Source of the DNA: Ophioderma brevispina
Taxonomy: Eukaryota > Echinodermata > Ophiuroidea > Amphilepidida > Ophiodermatidae
Direction of reading: 5' to 3'
Assembly (NCBI GenBank): GCA_023653785.1
Contig: JAMKCH010057966.1
Coordinates: forward strand, 36,007-100,006
Length of the DNA stretch: 64,000 nucleotides
A program made the position numbers and the translations under genes. Of this stretch, positions 36,325-46,669 are shown piece after piece. Positions within the stretch are counted from its first letter, which is position 1. Every line of letters starts with the position of its first letter. Under the pieces are notes generated by a model that saw nothing but the letters and a program-made list of their open reading frames with translations, made no database searches and had not been told where the DNA came from.

Positions 36325-36525
36325 TTATCGCTTTTTTCAGTGATCGCTTCTGGTTCAGTGATCGCTTCATTTTCATTGATCGCTTCTGTTTCAGTGTCAT
36401 TTCCCCCTGGGGGGTTTTCAGTGAATTCTCTTTCATTTTCAGTGACTGCTTTTTCTCTCTTCAGTGATCGCTCCGTTCACTCAACTCGCGGGAGCCCGCG
36501 CGACGCGGCCTCCCGCTAGTATTTC
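36325..36525. repeat. Minisatellite (TTTCAGTGATCGCTTC) ending in ACTAGCGGGAGGCC terminus
   Basis: About seven degenerate units of 15-21 bp built on TTCAGTGATCGCTTC. The array stops at a GC-rich word which, read on the minus strand, starts ACTAGCGGGAGGCCGCGTCG. The same combination, in opposite orientation, occurs at 41339-41600 (ACTAGTGGGAGGCCCGCCGC followed by GTGATCACTGAAACAGG). This points to an element end with a minisatellite just inside it. Confidence 0.7.
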
Positions 36526-36529
36526 AAAA

Positions 36530-38165
36530 TGTAAAATGTAACATATCTGTCAGCCAGATCAGCCTACAGAGCAATGAGGCTGTCCAATCCAGTATTATCT
36601 GGCATTTCCAAATCCAGTGAAATGGTTTGTAAAGACTTACGGATTTTGGTTCAGCCACATTTTTTTTTTTAAAAATGGCCGCCTCTACATAGCGAACAGG
36701 TAAAATTGTCATAACTCGGAAATTATTTGACATAGAGGGGCGAATAAGGTGTCCTTCCCCACAACAAGTTGCTTCATGACTAAAGGCGTTTCACGTTGTC
36801 CGAGAGTTAGGTAACCAGAAATCCAAATGGCCGCCCGTAAGAATCATGTATCATGGTCTGAATTCGTTAGCTAATTCACCTTCCCCCCTAAATACGATTT
36901 GTGGAGAGTGTGAGTCTAAGTCTGAGGTATGACAACATTGGTACGTCTCCCAGCAAATATTCCTAACATAAGCACCTCATCTCTTCTGCACTTCACATTG
37001 ATTCTGTTGAGAAATCACTTCCCCTCTTCCGAATAGTGCCTCCCTCAACTCCCGGTTGCCTCAACTACCTCAAATATGGTCAGACCGTACGCCAGGATTT
37101 AGTTTGGGGGGGGCGTGGGACTTCGAGAGAGTGGACCTTTTTGGGTAAGAGTGGACCTACGTCCCCTAAATGGTCCTTTTGAGACTCTTTGGACATCTCA
37201 TCACCAACAAGTGTACTTTCCTTGTCAACATATTATCTAAATTTTGGCCTTTTTATCAAAAAGTCAGCAACAAGTGGACCTTTTCCCTTTTGTGGAATTT
37301 GTGCGCTCATTTTTGTACGAGATTCTTCTCATTTCGAACAACTTGAAGAGATGAACAAAAGGACAGTTCAATGGACCATAGAGAATCTTTAAATGTTCAA
37401 CATGATCTCGTAGGTCGAAAGACGGAGCATCTCAACAAAAAATGTGGCACTGCTTCTAGACTTTGTGTGCAGCAAAGGCAATCCCTTCATTAGCCAAGCA
37501 CCAGTAATCAGCTACATAACTACGTCACAAAGCTCTAGCTGATTATTGAATGTCTGTACTGTCTGTGTCACCGAGTGATTGGAATATCTTGATTTGAACT
37601 TATGCTTTCATATAATTTCAAAGACAACCTTTATTACCTATGTGGATTGAAAACAAGGAGACCTGGTAGACAGACTAAGTATAGTGACCATAAGTTCTAT
37701 GAAGATCCTTTTTAACTTCAAAAGTATAGTATGGCCAAGGAATAATGCAGTTTGGACACACATTGCCAGAACCTATGCAGGTGTTTCTTTATGTTATGTA
37801 AGAATGGTTTTCAGTGATACTGGTATGAGTGGGTTTTTTTACCTCACTTGCAATTTTGTCATCGAGTGAGGCAGATGTAGAAATGAAGTTCTGCAACTCA
37901 TCCAACTGTACATATCATGCATGATTAAAATCTATGTGCGTGCGGCCTATATTTGTGTATGTCCAGGGGTATAGGGGCTACTTGGAGTAGCAAGTGCTTA
38001 CCATGAGACTACCAGCCAATAAATATTTAATTTAGGTCCAGGGGTGTAGGGGCTTACTTAATATCTTTGTAGCAAGCGCTCACCGCGTGACTACCATGCC
38101 AGGCCTTATAAATATGGCGAGGAGCACAACCATGGAGTCTGCAGCGTCATGCCAGAAGTTGACTC
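36530..38165. other. No gene recognised
   Basis: AT-rich to average composition. Small direct repeats (TGTGGACCTTTT-like words near 37130-37290, and two copies of AGGGGTATAGGGGCTACTT/AGGGGTGTAGGGGCTTACTT near 37966 and 38040) are the only structure noticed. Confidence 0.4.
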
Positions 38166-38167
38166 TT

Positions 38168-39046
38168 GTAGTAGGGTTATAATCAGAATCCCATTCTAGA
38201 AGTTCGGGGAAAGGTTTGAAGTTGCTTTTTCTATAGTTTGAAGGGTCTGACTCAGAATTTGTGGGTTCCAACCTCTGGAAATGTGGGGACCTAACCTTGT
38301 AAAATAAGGGGTAAATTTAGTACAGGGTAAATTTGAAATCAGTCAAATTGTGTTAAATGTACACCAATGTATGTGTCTCATTATAAGGATTAAAAAAAGT
38401 ATAGGTTTAGCTAGGTTCCGACCTTTAGTTAAGCAGGTCCAGCCCTATTAAGGTTCAAAGGTCATCCTGGGGGTAAACGATATACCCAGTGCACGATTTT
38501 GTTGAAAACTGGTGTCAAATTGTTTCGTCCTTGCCTTATTTACAATGGTTTTGGCATTTGGCTTGTAATTATGCAAAATGAAACAAGGGTCTGCCTGGTC
38601 CTATGGGGCACACCAAACTTGACCTCACATTGGTACACATATCTGTCACCCAAAAATTGAAATTAATTTTCTGCTCATATGGCCAGAGCAATAATTTGAC
38701 ACCAGTTTCAACAAAATCTGAGCATTGGATTTTTTTTGCCCGAATGACCTTGAACCTTATCAGGGCTTTAGCCATGTAACTAAAGGTCGGAACCATCGCA
38801 ACCTATACTTTTTTAATCGCTTATAATGAGACAAATAAACTTGGTGTACAATTAAAACACAATTTTGACTTGATTTCAAATTTACCCCTGTACTAATTTA
38901 CCCCCTTATTTTACAAGTTCCCCACATTTCCCAAGGTGGACTCCAAAAATTCTGATTCAGCACCCTTCAAACTATAGAAAAACATCTTCAAACCTTCTTC
39001 CCCAAACTTCTAGAATGGGATTCTGATTTATAACCCTACTATTGGC
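38168..39046. mobile_element. Foldback element, family B, copy 2
   Basis: The left tip TAGTAGGGTTATAATCAGAA is mirrored by TTCTGATTTATAACCCTACTA at the right end. The arms continue with ATTCTAGAAGTTCGGGG, GGGGTAAATTTAGTACAGGG and AAAAAAAGTATAGGTTTAGC, each answered in reverse order after 38745. The spacer shares CATTTGGCTTGTAATTA and CTATGGGGCACACC with copy 1 (18958-19880). The tip also opens the tandem array at 59.36 kb. Confidence 0.78.
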
Positions 39047-39049
39047 TGG

Positions 39050-40125
39050 ATGAAGGACCTGCCCTCTTGCAAGTCAGTTTTCATTTTGGCTTTTCAAATG
39101 TAAGTTTAACATCCTATATTAATTTGGTGGGTTTGAGAATTGTGCTATTGTTTTGGTATTTATTAATTGAAGTTAAGGAAATATTTGGATTTCAAAATGT
39201 AGAAAAGTATTTAACTTCCACAATTATGCTAGAAGCAAGTCTCTATTTTGGCAATAAAAGGAAATATGAGTAGTGGAAAAGTTATGTTAATTGCATGTGC
39301 AATAGTAAAGGTTGTAATTAGAAAATAATAGTCAAGTTGGTCCCAAGTTTGAAACTACTTTGTGTAAGAGGTTTGAATGAATATGGTCCAGAAAATGGGC
39401 ACAAGATTTATATGGATATCTAGGAAGTTTTTTAGGTTGTTTTTAGGAAATTGGACCAAACTGAAATATTTTCATGAAATTTACTTTTCAAAATAGAGCA
39501 AGGTGTATTATTCCGTAAATGATTATGAACCTATTCAAGAATCGTAAATGATTATGTTAAAGGTATGTTATGGGACTACAGATGTTATTGGACATTTTGG
39601 TATGTGTCTATTTTATCTGTAGCCACCTTTTCTGTTTGGATCACCTTTTGATTGGGAGTATGCTGTTCCAGTGAATTTTGGGGATAATGGACCACATACC
39701 TCTGTAACTACACTGAACTTAGTTTCTATACCGTTGGCAAGTAAAAGTTGCAGTTACGCAAAGCACGGTAATGGTTTGAAGTAAAGATCGACTAAGGTAC
39801 ACCAGAATACTTGAGGCGAAGATAATTGGTAAAATCTCTGAACTGTGAATGTCTGAACTGAAACAAACCGTAAATAACATCTTGACTGGACTTTGCAGCG
39901 TAGTGTGTACACACGTAAAGTATACTGAGCTCAGTTTAGTGAAATGTTGCAACTGTTAAAGTGTGATTATTAAGGAAGGAACATAACTTGAAATCCGAGT
40001 TTCTTTTAGCAACAACAAAAAAAAGTTGTAGTTATACTATTTATTTATTGAAACAAGATAATAAAATACTGTTTAGTTTGGTTTGGAGTATGAAAGTAAA
40101 ACGGATTTGTCATTGTTTATCTTAT
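39050..40125. other. AT-rich sequence, nothing recognised
   Basis: Several short frames without domains. The last bases (CATTGTTTATCTTATAG) form a plausible splice acceptor for the following coding piece. Confidence 0.4.
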
Positions 40126-40127
40126 AG

Positions 40128-40983
40128 CGTCAGATCTGAGCAATGGGTATCTTTGATACCAACTGGTGACAGTCTGCTTAATGGTACCCGTTGCTATAAA
40201 TCGTTCCAAAAGGAGCGGCTCCTTGAAAAGAGCCAAAAACTCTCCGCCACTATCTCAAAAAAGAACCTTCCTAGACATAAATCACCACATGAGATCAAAG
40301 TTTCTGCTGTTGTTGTTTCGGAGAAGATACTAGCTGATGCTCAGCGTGACATCGATATTGTGAAAGAGCGGGGAATGTCGCTGGAGTCGATCTACTCTCA
40401 TGATATCCTGCCAACTTCAATCATCTTTGAGGGTGATAGCATCAAAACCAGACAAAAGCAAGTTTATAGCGGAAATTGCTGCATGACGATATGGTGTTTC
40501 CACATGGTGATGCAGCTATCATACTGGACTTCATGTCTAAAATCCATTCATTCCCAAATCTATCTTCTTTGGGACATTTGCAAATGCTATAAAATGTGTG
40601 CTCTCTGCAAGTCAATCTGTATGTTTTAGGACCAGCCTTAGTGTTGTCTTTGACAGCTATCTGGAAAGTTCTGTCAAAGGGGTGAGAGAATGCGTCGTGC
40701 CGCTGGTATTGGAGCTGTTGATACGGCACTCATAGGCCCAGATGTCCCAGTACCAAAACAAATGGAGAAATTCTGGCCATCAGCAAGTAAAAAGACAAAC
40801 TTACAGCATCTGACTTGTGTGCTTGCCACTGAACAGCAGTCACGACACCCAATCATTCTCAGTGGATTCATTTCAGATGATGAAGTAGTTCCAGCTAAGT
40901 TGATACCTTCGTCCGAAGAATCCGCACGTCGGAGATTCTGGCCCGAAATCATGCTCCAGGACCATGACCAGTCTTATTATTCA
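40128..40983 (+). pseudogene. N-terminal/middle part of a large uncharacterised invertebrate gene family (frameshifted)
   Basis: An acceptor-like AG at 40126-40127 precedes a frame of about 110 codons with a composition like real protein (AVVVSEKILADAQRDIDIVK, then GMSLESIYSHDILPTSIIFE). Frame shifts follow near 40460 and within 40500-40680, where pieces read DFMSKIHSFPNLSSLGHL and VVFDSYLESSVKG. After one more shift near 40685 the frame reads MRRAAGIGAVDTALIGPDVP and runs to a stop at 40984. The order (ordinary basic domain, L-P-S-x-x-F-x-G-D, then V-F-D-x-Y-x-x-S-x-K-x-x-x-R) is one I associate with a multi-copy, TE-amplified family of long proteins in corals, lancelets and echinoderms, whose function is not known to me. 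The C-terminal part seems to lie at 43916-44610. Confidence 0.5.
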
Positions 40984-41338
40984 TAAGGCAGCTATTCATA
41001 TTTTTCTACTTCAATCCACAACTCTGATGTTTTTATGATTCCAATTAGGGGGGGCTGCGTGACTTTTTTTTTTTTTCATTATGGCGAGACATAGTCAATG
41101 GCACAAAACACGTGACATTTGCAGTACGATGGTATTTTGCACTGTATGTCGGGAACGCATACCAATGTAATGTATAGTTGCCAGTTCCTGAGTTTCAAGT
41201 TTCTTTATAACTATATTGACCCGAATCCTTGCTTACATAACATTTTCAATACTTTTCTTTTACACAAATTACCTACTATTGAAAAGAAATGCCATCTGGC
41301 TTTTGAAAGAGGACAAAGAGTTGCTTGCTATTATGTTA

Positions 41339-41620
41339 ACTAGTGGGAGGCCCGCCGCTTCGCGCGTTCTCCCCGCTAGCTGATAACTGAGTGATCACTG
41401 AAACAGGACCGTGTGGCAGGAGATCCTCACAGTCCGGGAACAATGGTGAACAATAGGGCAATCGATTCAGTTGATCTTTACGCAACATTAGTTTCACGCT
41501 TTGAGCCCGGACTATGATACCTGCCTGCCAGACTATGATTACTTTCACACCGGTCACTGAAAAAGAAGCGATCACCGGGGCGATCACTGATGAAGGTGAC
41601 ACAGTGGCCACACCACCGCC
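41339..41620. repeat. Dispersed repeat with ACTAGTGGGAGGCC terminus
   Basis: Begins ACTAGTGGGAGGCCCGCCGC and contains GATCACTGAAAC/GATCACCGGGGCGATCACTG units (minus-strand version of the 36.3-kb minisatellite). Between about 41430 and 41500 it holds the block shared with 16745-16830. It therefore joins two otherwise separate repeats in one unit. Confidence 0.65.
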
Positions 41621-41654
41621 AACCACACCAGGCTTGATTAACGACAATTTTGGC

Positions 41655-42035
41655 ATATTGGCATAGGCGTAAATCCCGGGGGGATGGGGGGGGGGGGGGG
41701 GGGATATATCCCCCAATTTTTGAGAGGGGATGGCCAATGCGATCATCCCCCCCCCCAATGTTGATGCCCGTTACATGTGTTTTTGACCAAAAATAACTTC
41801 ATATTTTACCATATGTTTAAATGGTTCCAATTTCCGCGCGCTTCGCGCGCATTTTCTTGTAATTACAATTACATTTAACGATAATTAGCTTCAAAATAGC
41901 AAATTTTAAGCGCGCTTCGCGTGCACGTATGCTAGTAATGGATCTTTTCAGCAAACCCCATTTTCATTCAGAAATTTTCATCAACCCCATCCCCCCAATG
42001 TCAAAAAGAAATTTACGCCACTGCATATTGGTCGC
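41655..42035. mobile_element. Foldback element with GGCGTAAAT ends and GCGCGCTTCGCGCGC centre
   Basis: The left end GGCATAGGCGTAAATCCCGG and the right end, read in reverse, CAGTGGCGTAAATTTCTTTT carry matching GGCGTAAAT words followed by GGGGGGATGGGG. An 18-base G run (41686-41703) sits in the left arm. The centre carries two versions of GCGCGCTTCGCG (about 41837 and 41909). No coding content. Confidence 0.6.
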
Positions 42036-42039
42036 CTGT

Positions 42040-42740
42040 TCTAGCTTGACCCCTCTAGTATATCGGTCATGTTTGGCTATTGTGTATTGCCTGCCATTGA
42101 GGACGACTTTGATTGGTACTTCTTGAAAAACTATTTGCAAACCGTATGAAGTACCTCACGCAGAAATTCTGACCAAATCACAGATGACAGTCTTCACATT
42201 TTGTGTTTTGTCAAAAAAAAAAACACACAAACAAACAAAACAAACAAACACTATTGATTTCGTGTGCTCATGGAGTTTCCCCTTGCCGGCCGACATCCGA
42301 ATATATTTTAATTTGGTGGAGGTTTTTATTTTGACAAGTTGCACACTATAATCAAGTAGGGACAAGAAAGTGATTGACATGAGGGCATGAGATGCATCAT
42401 ATTGCTGGTAATAACTACCATGGGGGGGGGGGGGGGCACTTCCATCTTGGAGGTGACGGGTATGTAAGGCTGTTAACTATTTGCACGCTGAGTTATAACA
42501 CATAAGTCAGTAGTGGCATTTGAGATTGCTTTCCAAATATTTAGGTCATTTGGGATGCCATCTAAAAACGAACAACAAAGGCTATGTCTTCTTTTGACTC
42601 ATTTAATGCATTTCACGCCTCATGAAAATAATAATTTGGAAATGTTATACAAGAAGAAAAGACAAAAGATTGAGACCAAAATTCATCTTTGAGCGAGTAT
42701 ACTCGCTTGCCACACGCAAAGAGTTAAGACCCAATTTTCA
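42040..42740. other. No gene recognised; poly-G run
   Basis: A G run lies at about 42422-42436, and an A/C-rich low-complexity patch (CAAACAAACAAA) at about 42225-42250. Nothing coding was seen. Confidence 0.4.
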
Positions 42741-42748
42741 GCACCGCT

Positions 42749-42965
42749 GTCACCCAAAGACGCCATGTATTTTGAAATGTCACCCAAAGACCCCATGTAT
42801 TTTGACAATGTCACCCAAAGACCCCCATGCATGTATTTTTTAAAATGTCACCCAGGGCCCCAAAGACCACATTTTTGGAAAGTTTACCACTGTCACCTAA
42901 AGACCCCTTTTTGGAGAAAATTTTCACCCAAAGACCTCTATTTGTTTGAGTCCTCTGTCACCGAA
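42749..42965. repeat. Minisatellite, unit about 30 bp (TCACCCAAAGACCCCATGTA)
   Basis: About seven units of TCACCCAAAGACCCCATGTATTTTG-like sequence, degenerating toward the right (TCACCTAAAGACCCC, TTCACCCAAAGACCTC, TGTCACCGAATGCCCC). Adjacent frames translate as repeated CHPKTPCIL and are not genes. Confidence 0.88.
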
Positions 42966-43545
42966 TGCCCCCGTGTTTGGAAGCGCCAGCCTTACACCCA
43001 TATCCACTTCATTATGTGATTACACTCCCCGAGTATACGCTACGTCGCGTAAATATTCCCTAGGACTGGTGTGACACACAATAATGAACGATATACACAA
43101 TGTCACAGCGCAGTGTACGCGTTTACAATCGTTACAACGATTCAACTTGGCAACAGGGTAAGTTGAAATCGGCAGCGCCAATTTTGCTTACACCACGTGC
43201 TTACACATTAAAATGATGCAAGCAAAATTTTTAAATGCCATTAAAACCTAGGGGTTGTCCCACCTGAACACAAAACTGTCATACTCTAAGAACATATTTC
43301 TACATGAAATTGTGGCATAATCTTTCGTGGACACCCTCTAGAATTTGTTAAAATATGGTAAAGTGTAGCCAATTTCGCATTTCTGCATTGCGATGATCAA
43401 AACTCGTGAGGGATTATGGGTAGTTTGGCAGGTCGAAATTAATCAACGACAGCATTTTGATTAGTCTCAACTAGGAGTCACGCAGGCGGCGGTAGATTCC
43501 AATCTCCAACTCTAAAATACAAATAAAATCATAAACTAAATTTTG

Positions 43546-43630
43546 TTCCTGGAGTGGAATTCGAACCCACGACCTTTAGATAACAAGACGAGCGCCCACA
43601 GACACGCCACGCAAACCGAGCCGGCAGGAA
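43546..43630 (-). ncRNA. tRNA-like sequence (tRNA-derived SINE head or tRNA pseudogene)
   Basis: On the minus strand the 85-base segment starts TTCCTGC, which pairs with the terminal CAGGAA. It contains a D-arm/A-box-like region (TTTGCGTGGCGTG) and a clear B box and T-arm, GTGGGTTCGAATTCCAC. The stretch GCGCTCGTCTTGTTATCTAAAGG between them is like the anticodon arm of tRNA-related SINEs, but the cloverleaf is imperfect (extra bases in the D and anticodon arms). It could drive Pol III transcription. A functional tRNA is unlikely; a SINE head or pseudogene is favoured. Confidence 0.6.
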
Positions 43631-43915
43631 GTCGTTCTTTTGTAATACTTCAATATAAACATTAACGGAATAAAGCGCACACATAATAATGAATAGCGCC
43701 CCTATGAGACGAGTTGAAAATATATGCTCCTAGAGCATGATTTCGGGCCAAAATCTCCAAGAATCGAAGAATCCTCACTTCCTGACATTGATGTGCTGAC
43801 GAGAAATGTAGAAGAGGCTTCATTGTGCATGGGAGGTGTCTCGAGGTTGTGAGCGACTTGGGTCATATCTAATATGATACCGATACAATTGTAGGGCCCC
43901 TGCATTTTATTTCAG

Positions 43916-44610
43916 CGTGGCGAGAACAGTGTCTACGTGAATAGCTGTGAATTGTGGGTGGAGTTTGGCTCAGGTGAACGCAAAAGTCACCTATTGTTGC
44001 ACATTCTTGCAGAGAGGATTGGAATGAGTTTGTGTCGGGTCCTAGTTAAGGTACATGTGCTCACTGGAAATGATGCTCTATAGCAAAATTGCGACAAACA
44101 TGCTGCAGTCACATGTGAGCCTGTGAAACATCTGGAACACTTTGCAGAGTCCCACGACTTGAGTGAAGAATCAATTAAAACGGTTGAGGAATATCTCGTT
44201 CTTGTTTGGAATGCTGCCAGGTGCAAGATATCTTGCAAAACATTCGACCAACTCCGTCTTGAATATCAAATTCATTGGCACAACTCCCACCAACGTCAAG
44301 CGTCATTCAAGCTCATATTACTCGATTGTTTTTCATTGTACACAATGTCTTGAATCTCTTAAATGATCCTTATCATGTTTTTGATGCAACAAATTTAATA
44401 CGGCTGGTTCTGTGATGACGGAATCATGTTGCCAGTCAAAGGTTTGAAGCCCCTACCACCTGAAAAAAAATTATTGTATGCAACTGTGGTGGCAAGTGTA
44501 ACACCAAACGCTGTCCATATGCAAAAGCAGAAATTGTTTGCGTAACATTTTTCACAAGTCGCAAGAATCAGACTGTCAAAATAAGCGTACTCCACAGGAA
44601 CAACATTCAT
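43916..44610 (+). pseudogene. C-terminal part of the same invertebrate gene family, with Cys-rich tail (broken)
   Basis: An acceptor (TTTTATTTCAG) ends at 43915. The frame reads ELWVEFGSGERKSHLLLHIL, then KVHVLTGNDAL, where the family usually has HALTGCDTTS, followed by an in-frame TAG (44081-44083). It continues open as KHLEHFAESHDLSEESIKTV and FDQLRLEY. After a shift near 44285 it reads LPPTSSVIQAHITR, and after another near 44400 GWFCDDGIMLPVKGLKPLPP. A last frame holds CGGKCNTKRCPYAK, a cysteine-rich tail of the CxC type. The order of motifs is diagnostic of one gene family even though its function is unknown to me. Together with 40128-40983 it makes a locus of about 4.5 kb split by repeats. 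Confidence 0.6.
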
Positions 44611-44821
44611 GACCTCTCATCTTAGGCCCTTAACAAGCTTTTTTAATGCTTTAAAATAGGTGGAAGCACAAACAGGGTGAAAATAGTTTTCACAATATTT
44701 TATGGTATAGATTTATATACCTAAATGAAATAAAGCAGACAGAATTTCAAAAGGTGTTCCTTACCGTGAACCTTACATGTACATCGTACATTGATGGTAA
44801 CCATCTCTGATGGCTCAGACT

Positions 44822-45388
44822 TAAAGGGACATAATGGCATGAAAAAATGACATAATGAAAAGGACCCTTACTGAAATCACTTCCACGAGTTTGAAAACAA
44901 TTTGGATGTTTACATTCTGTAATAACAGGAAGAGTTCCAGGGGGAGGTGGCAGTTTGTGGCAATTTCTGGAACAGAAAGAAAAGCAAGGTATTCACATCC
45001 CTGACAGAATTTAACGTGTAGCTTTGAAATTTTTTTGCTACACAATTCAAAAGCATTCAGACCGGGATTCAGGCATTTTTATTTTTAGGCTTGTAGTAAG
45101 ATATTGATCTGGCAAGTGAAAGATGGATTAGCAGGGATTAGCACATATACAATAGCAATGGTCTGTGAGCTGATGACAACATGCATTTCAAGTTTGGTAA
45201 ATGCTGGCAGTAATGTCAGCATCCTTGTTCCAGAAATTGCCACAAACTGCAGCTCCCCCCTGGAACTCGTCCTGTTTTTACTGTTTTTACAGAATGTAAA
45301 TATCCAAATTGTTTTCAAACTCGTAGAAGTGATTTCAGTAAGGTCCTTTTCATTACGTCATTTTTTTCATTCCATTATGTCCCTTTAA
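44822..45388. mobile_element. TTAA-flanked foldback MITE, 567 bp
   Basis: The left end TTAAAGGGACATAATGG is perfectly mirrored by CCATTATGTCCCTTTAA at the right. The arms (about 180 bp each) match in reverse complement through TTTTCATTATGTCATTTTTT, TGAAATCACTTC, GTTTGAAAACAATTTGGAT, ACATTCTGTA and TTCTGGAAC. TTAA immediately outside AGGGACATAA on both sides suits a piggyBac-type target duplication. No transposase. It resembles the 4542-5905 element in its TTAA-AGGGA ends. Confidence 0.82.
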
Positions 45389-45784
45389 TTAAAGCGATTT
45401 CTTCACAAGGTAAACAAATTACACCCCATATTTTTCATCGAGGCCCATTTTTTGCACTGTTGTTGGAAATTGTTGTAACTCCTGTAATTGACTAAGCGTA
45501 ACATGCCGTATTTGTCATAAAATTATGATTTTTATGCTCTGTTTACTAATAAAAGTAGGGATCTGACTTTTTTTAGGTCTATAAAAAATCGTAAATGGCA
45601 TCTTCAAGACCACTTTAAAATGCTTAAAAAAGCAAATTTTGGTTAGAGACAAAATTGGCATTTTGATTTTGCCAAAAAATGACTGATAGTGGCTTTAAAA
45701 ACATTAAAAAAACATTAGAACCCTCTTGATAAACTGGGGAGAGACTCTTTATTAACCCTGCTGTAATCAAATAGTTACTGAGTT

Positions 45785-46095
45785 AAAGATTTCACATATC
45801 AGGTGTCCTTAAAACATCGAAAGTACTGATTTTTGCCCCTGATAGATTTCCATCATAAATATCCCCTCTGTAAGGATTAAGCTGAAAATGTTTCTTTGGT
45901 ACAAAATTGTGAATTTTCTAATTTCGTATAGGAGCAAATACAAAATCCAGCCTAAGTATGTTTATATTGAAACATAAGCAAATCAAAATCACCCTTTTTC
46001 TCTCTTTTAAGACATTTCTGTAGCCAAATACAAGGTAAGAATCTATAGAGCGTCTAATCTATATGAAATTACTATTACGACACAATATTTGGGAC
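45785..46095. repeat. Interspersed repeat A, copy 2
   Basis: Collinear with 18430-18730: AAATGTTTCTTTGGTACAAA, TAGGAGCAAATACAAA, TTTTAAGACATTTCTGTAGC, CTATATGAAATTACTATTA and ACAATATTTGGG all occur in the same order and orientation. Confidence 0.82.
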
Positions 46096-46466
46096 TTCGG
46101 GGTCTCCGAATCTCTCTTCACATTTAATACCACGCAAAAATCATTTCCACTGGTTCCTATGGCCGCATCGGAGCATATTGGATTCCAGAGACCTAAACCT
46201 CAGAAAGACAACCTTGAAACTCTTTTCAGTCAATGAGACAACCTTGATTTTGTGGGGAAGGACACCCATATTCATCCCTCTATGTCAAATAATTTCCAAG
46301 TTAAAATTTACCTGGTCGCTAGGTGAGAGTTTTAAAACTTATGCGGCCATTTGAAAATTGTGCTTGAACCAAAAGTAGTAAGTCTTTAATAAAACACCAT
46401 TTCACGGGGATGGAAATGTCAGATAGTACTGGAAATGACACCTCATTTGCTTATAGCTGATTGGTG

Positions 46467-46665
46467 CCAGATATAATATACCCAATATAATTGACTGCCT
46501 ATGAGGGGCATGGTTGAAATATAGGCCCAAGGTGATCTCGAAACCATACTATTGCCCGAGGCGTAAGCCGAGGGGCATAGTATGGTTTCGAGACACCGAG
46601 GGCCTATAGGTTTCAACCTTGCTCCGAATAACAAAGCAGTCAATTTGTTTTATATTACCGAATAT
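46467..46665. repeat. Long perfect-looking hairpin, about 95-bp arms
   Basis: The left arm carries AATTGACTGC, then TTGAAATATAGGCCC and CTCGAAACCATACTATTGCC. The right arm carries GGGCATAGTATGGTTTCGAG, then GGGCCTATAGGTTTCAACC and GCAGTCAATT. Only about 7 bases (GCGTAAG) form the loop. Such a structure is either a short foldback MITE or, if transcribed, a long hairpin RNA precursor. Confidence 0.82.
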
Positions 46666-46669
46666 ATAG

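Noticed and set aside
42622..43019. Frames with repeated Cys-His-Pro-Lys
   Set aside because: Translation of the 30-bp minisatellite, not a zinc-binding protein.
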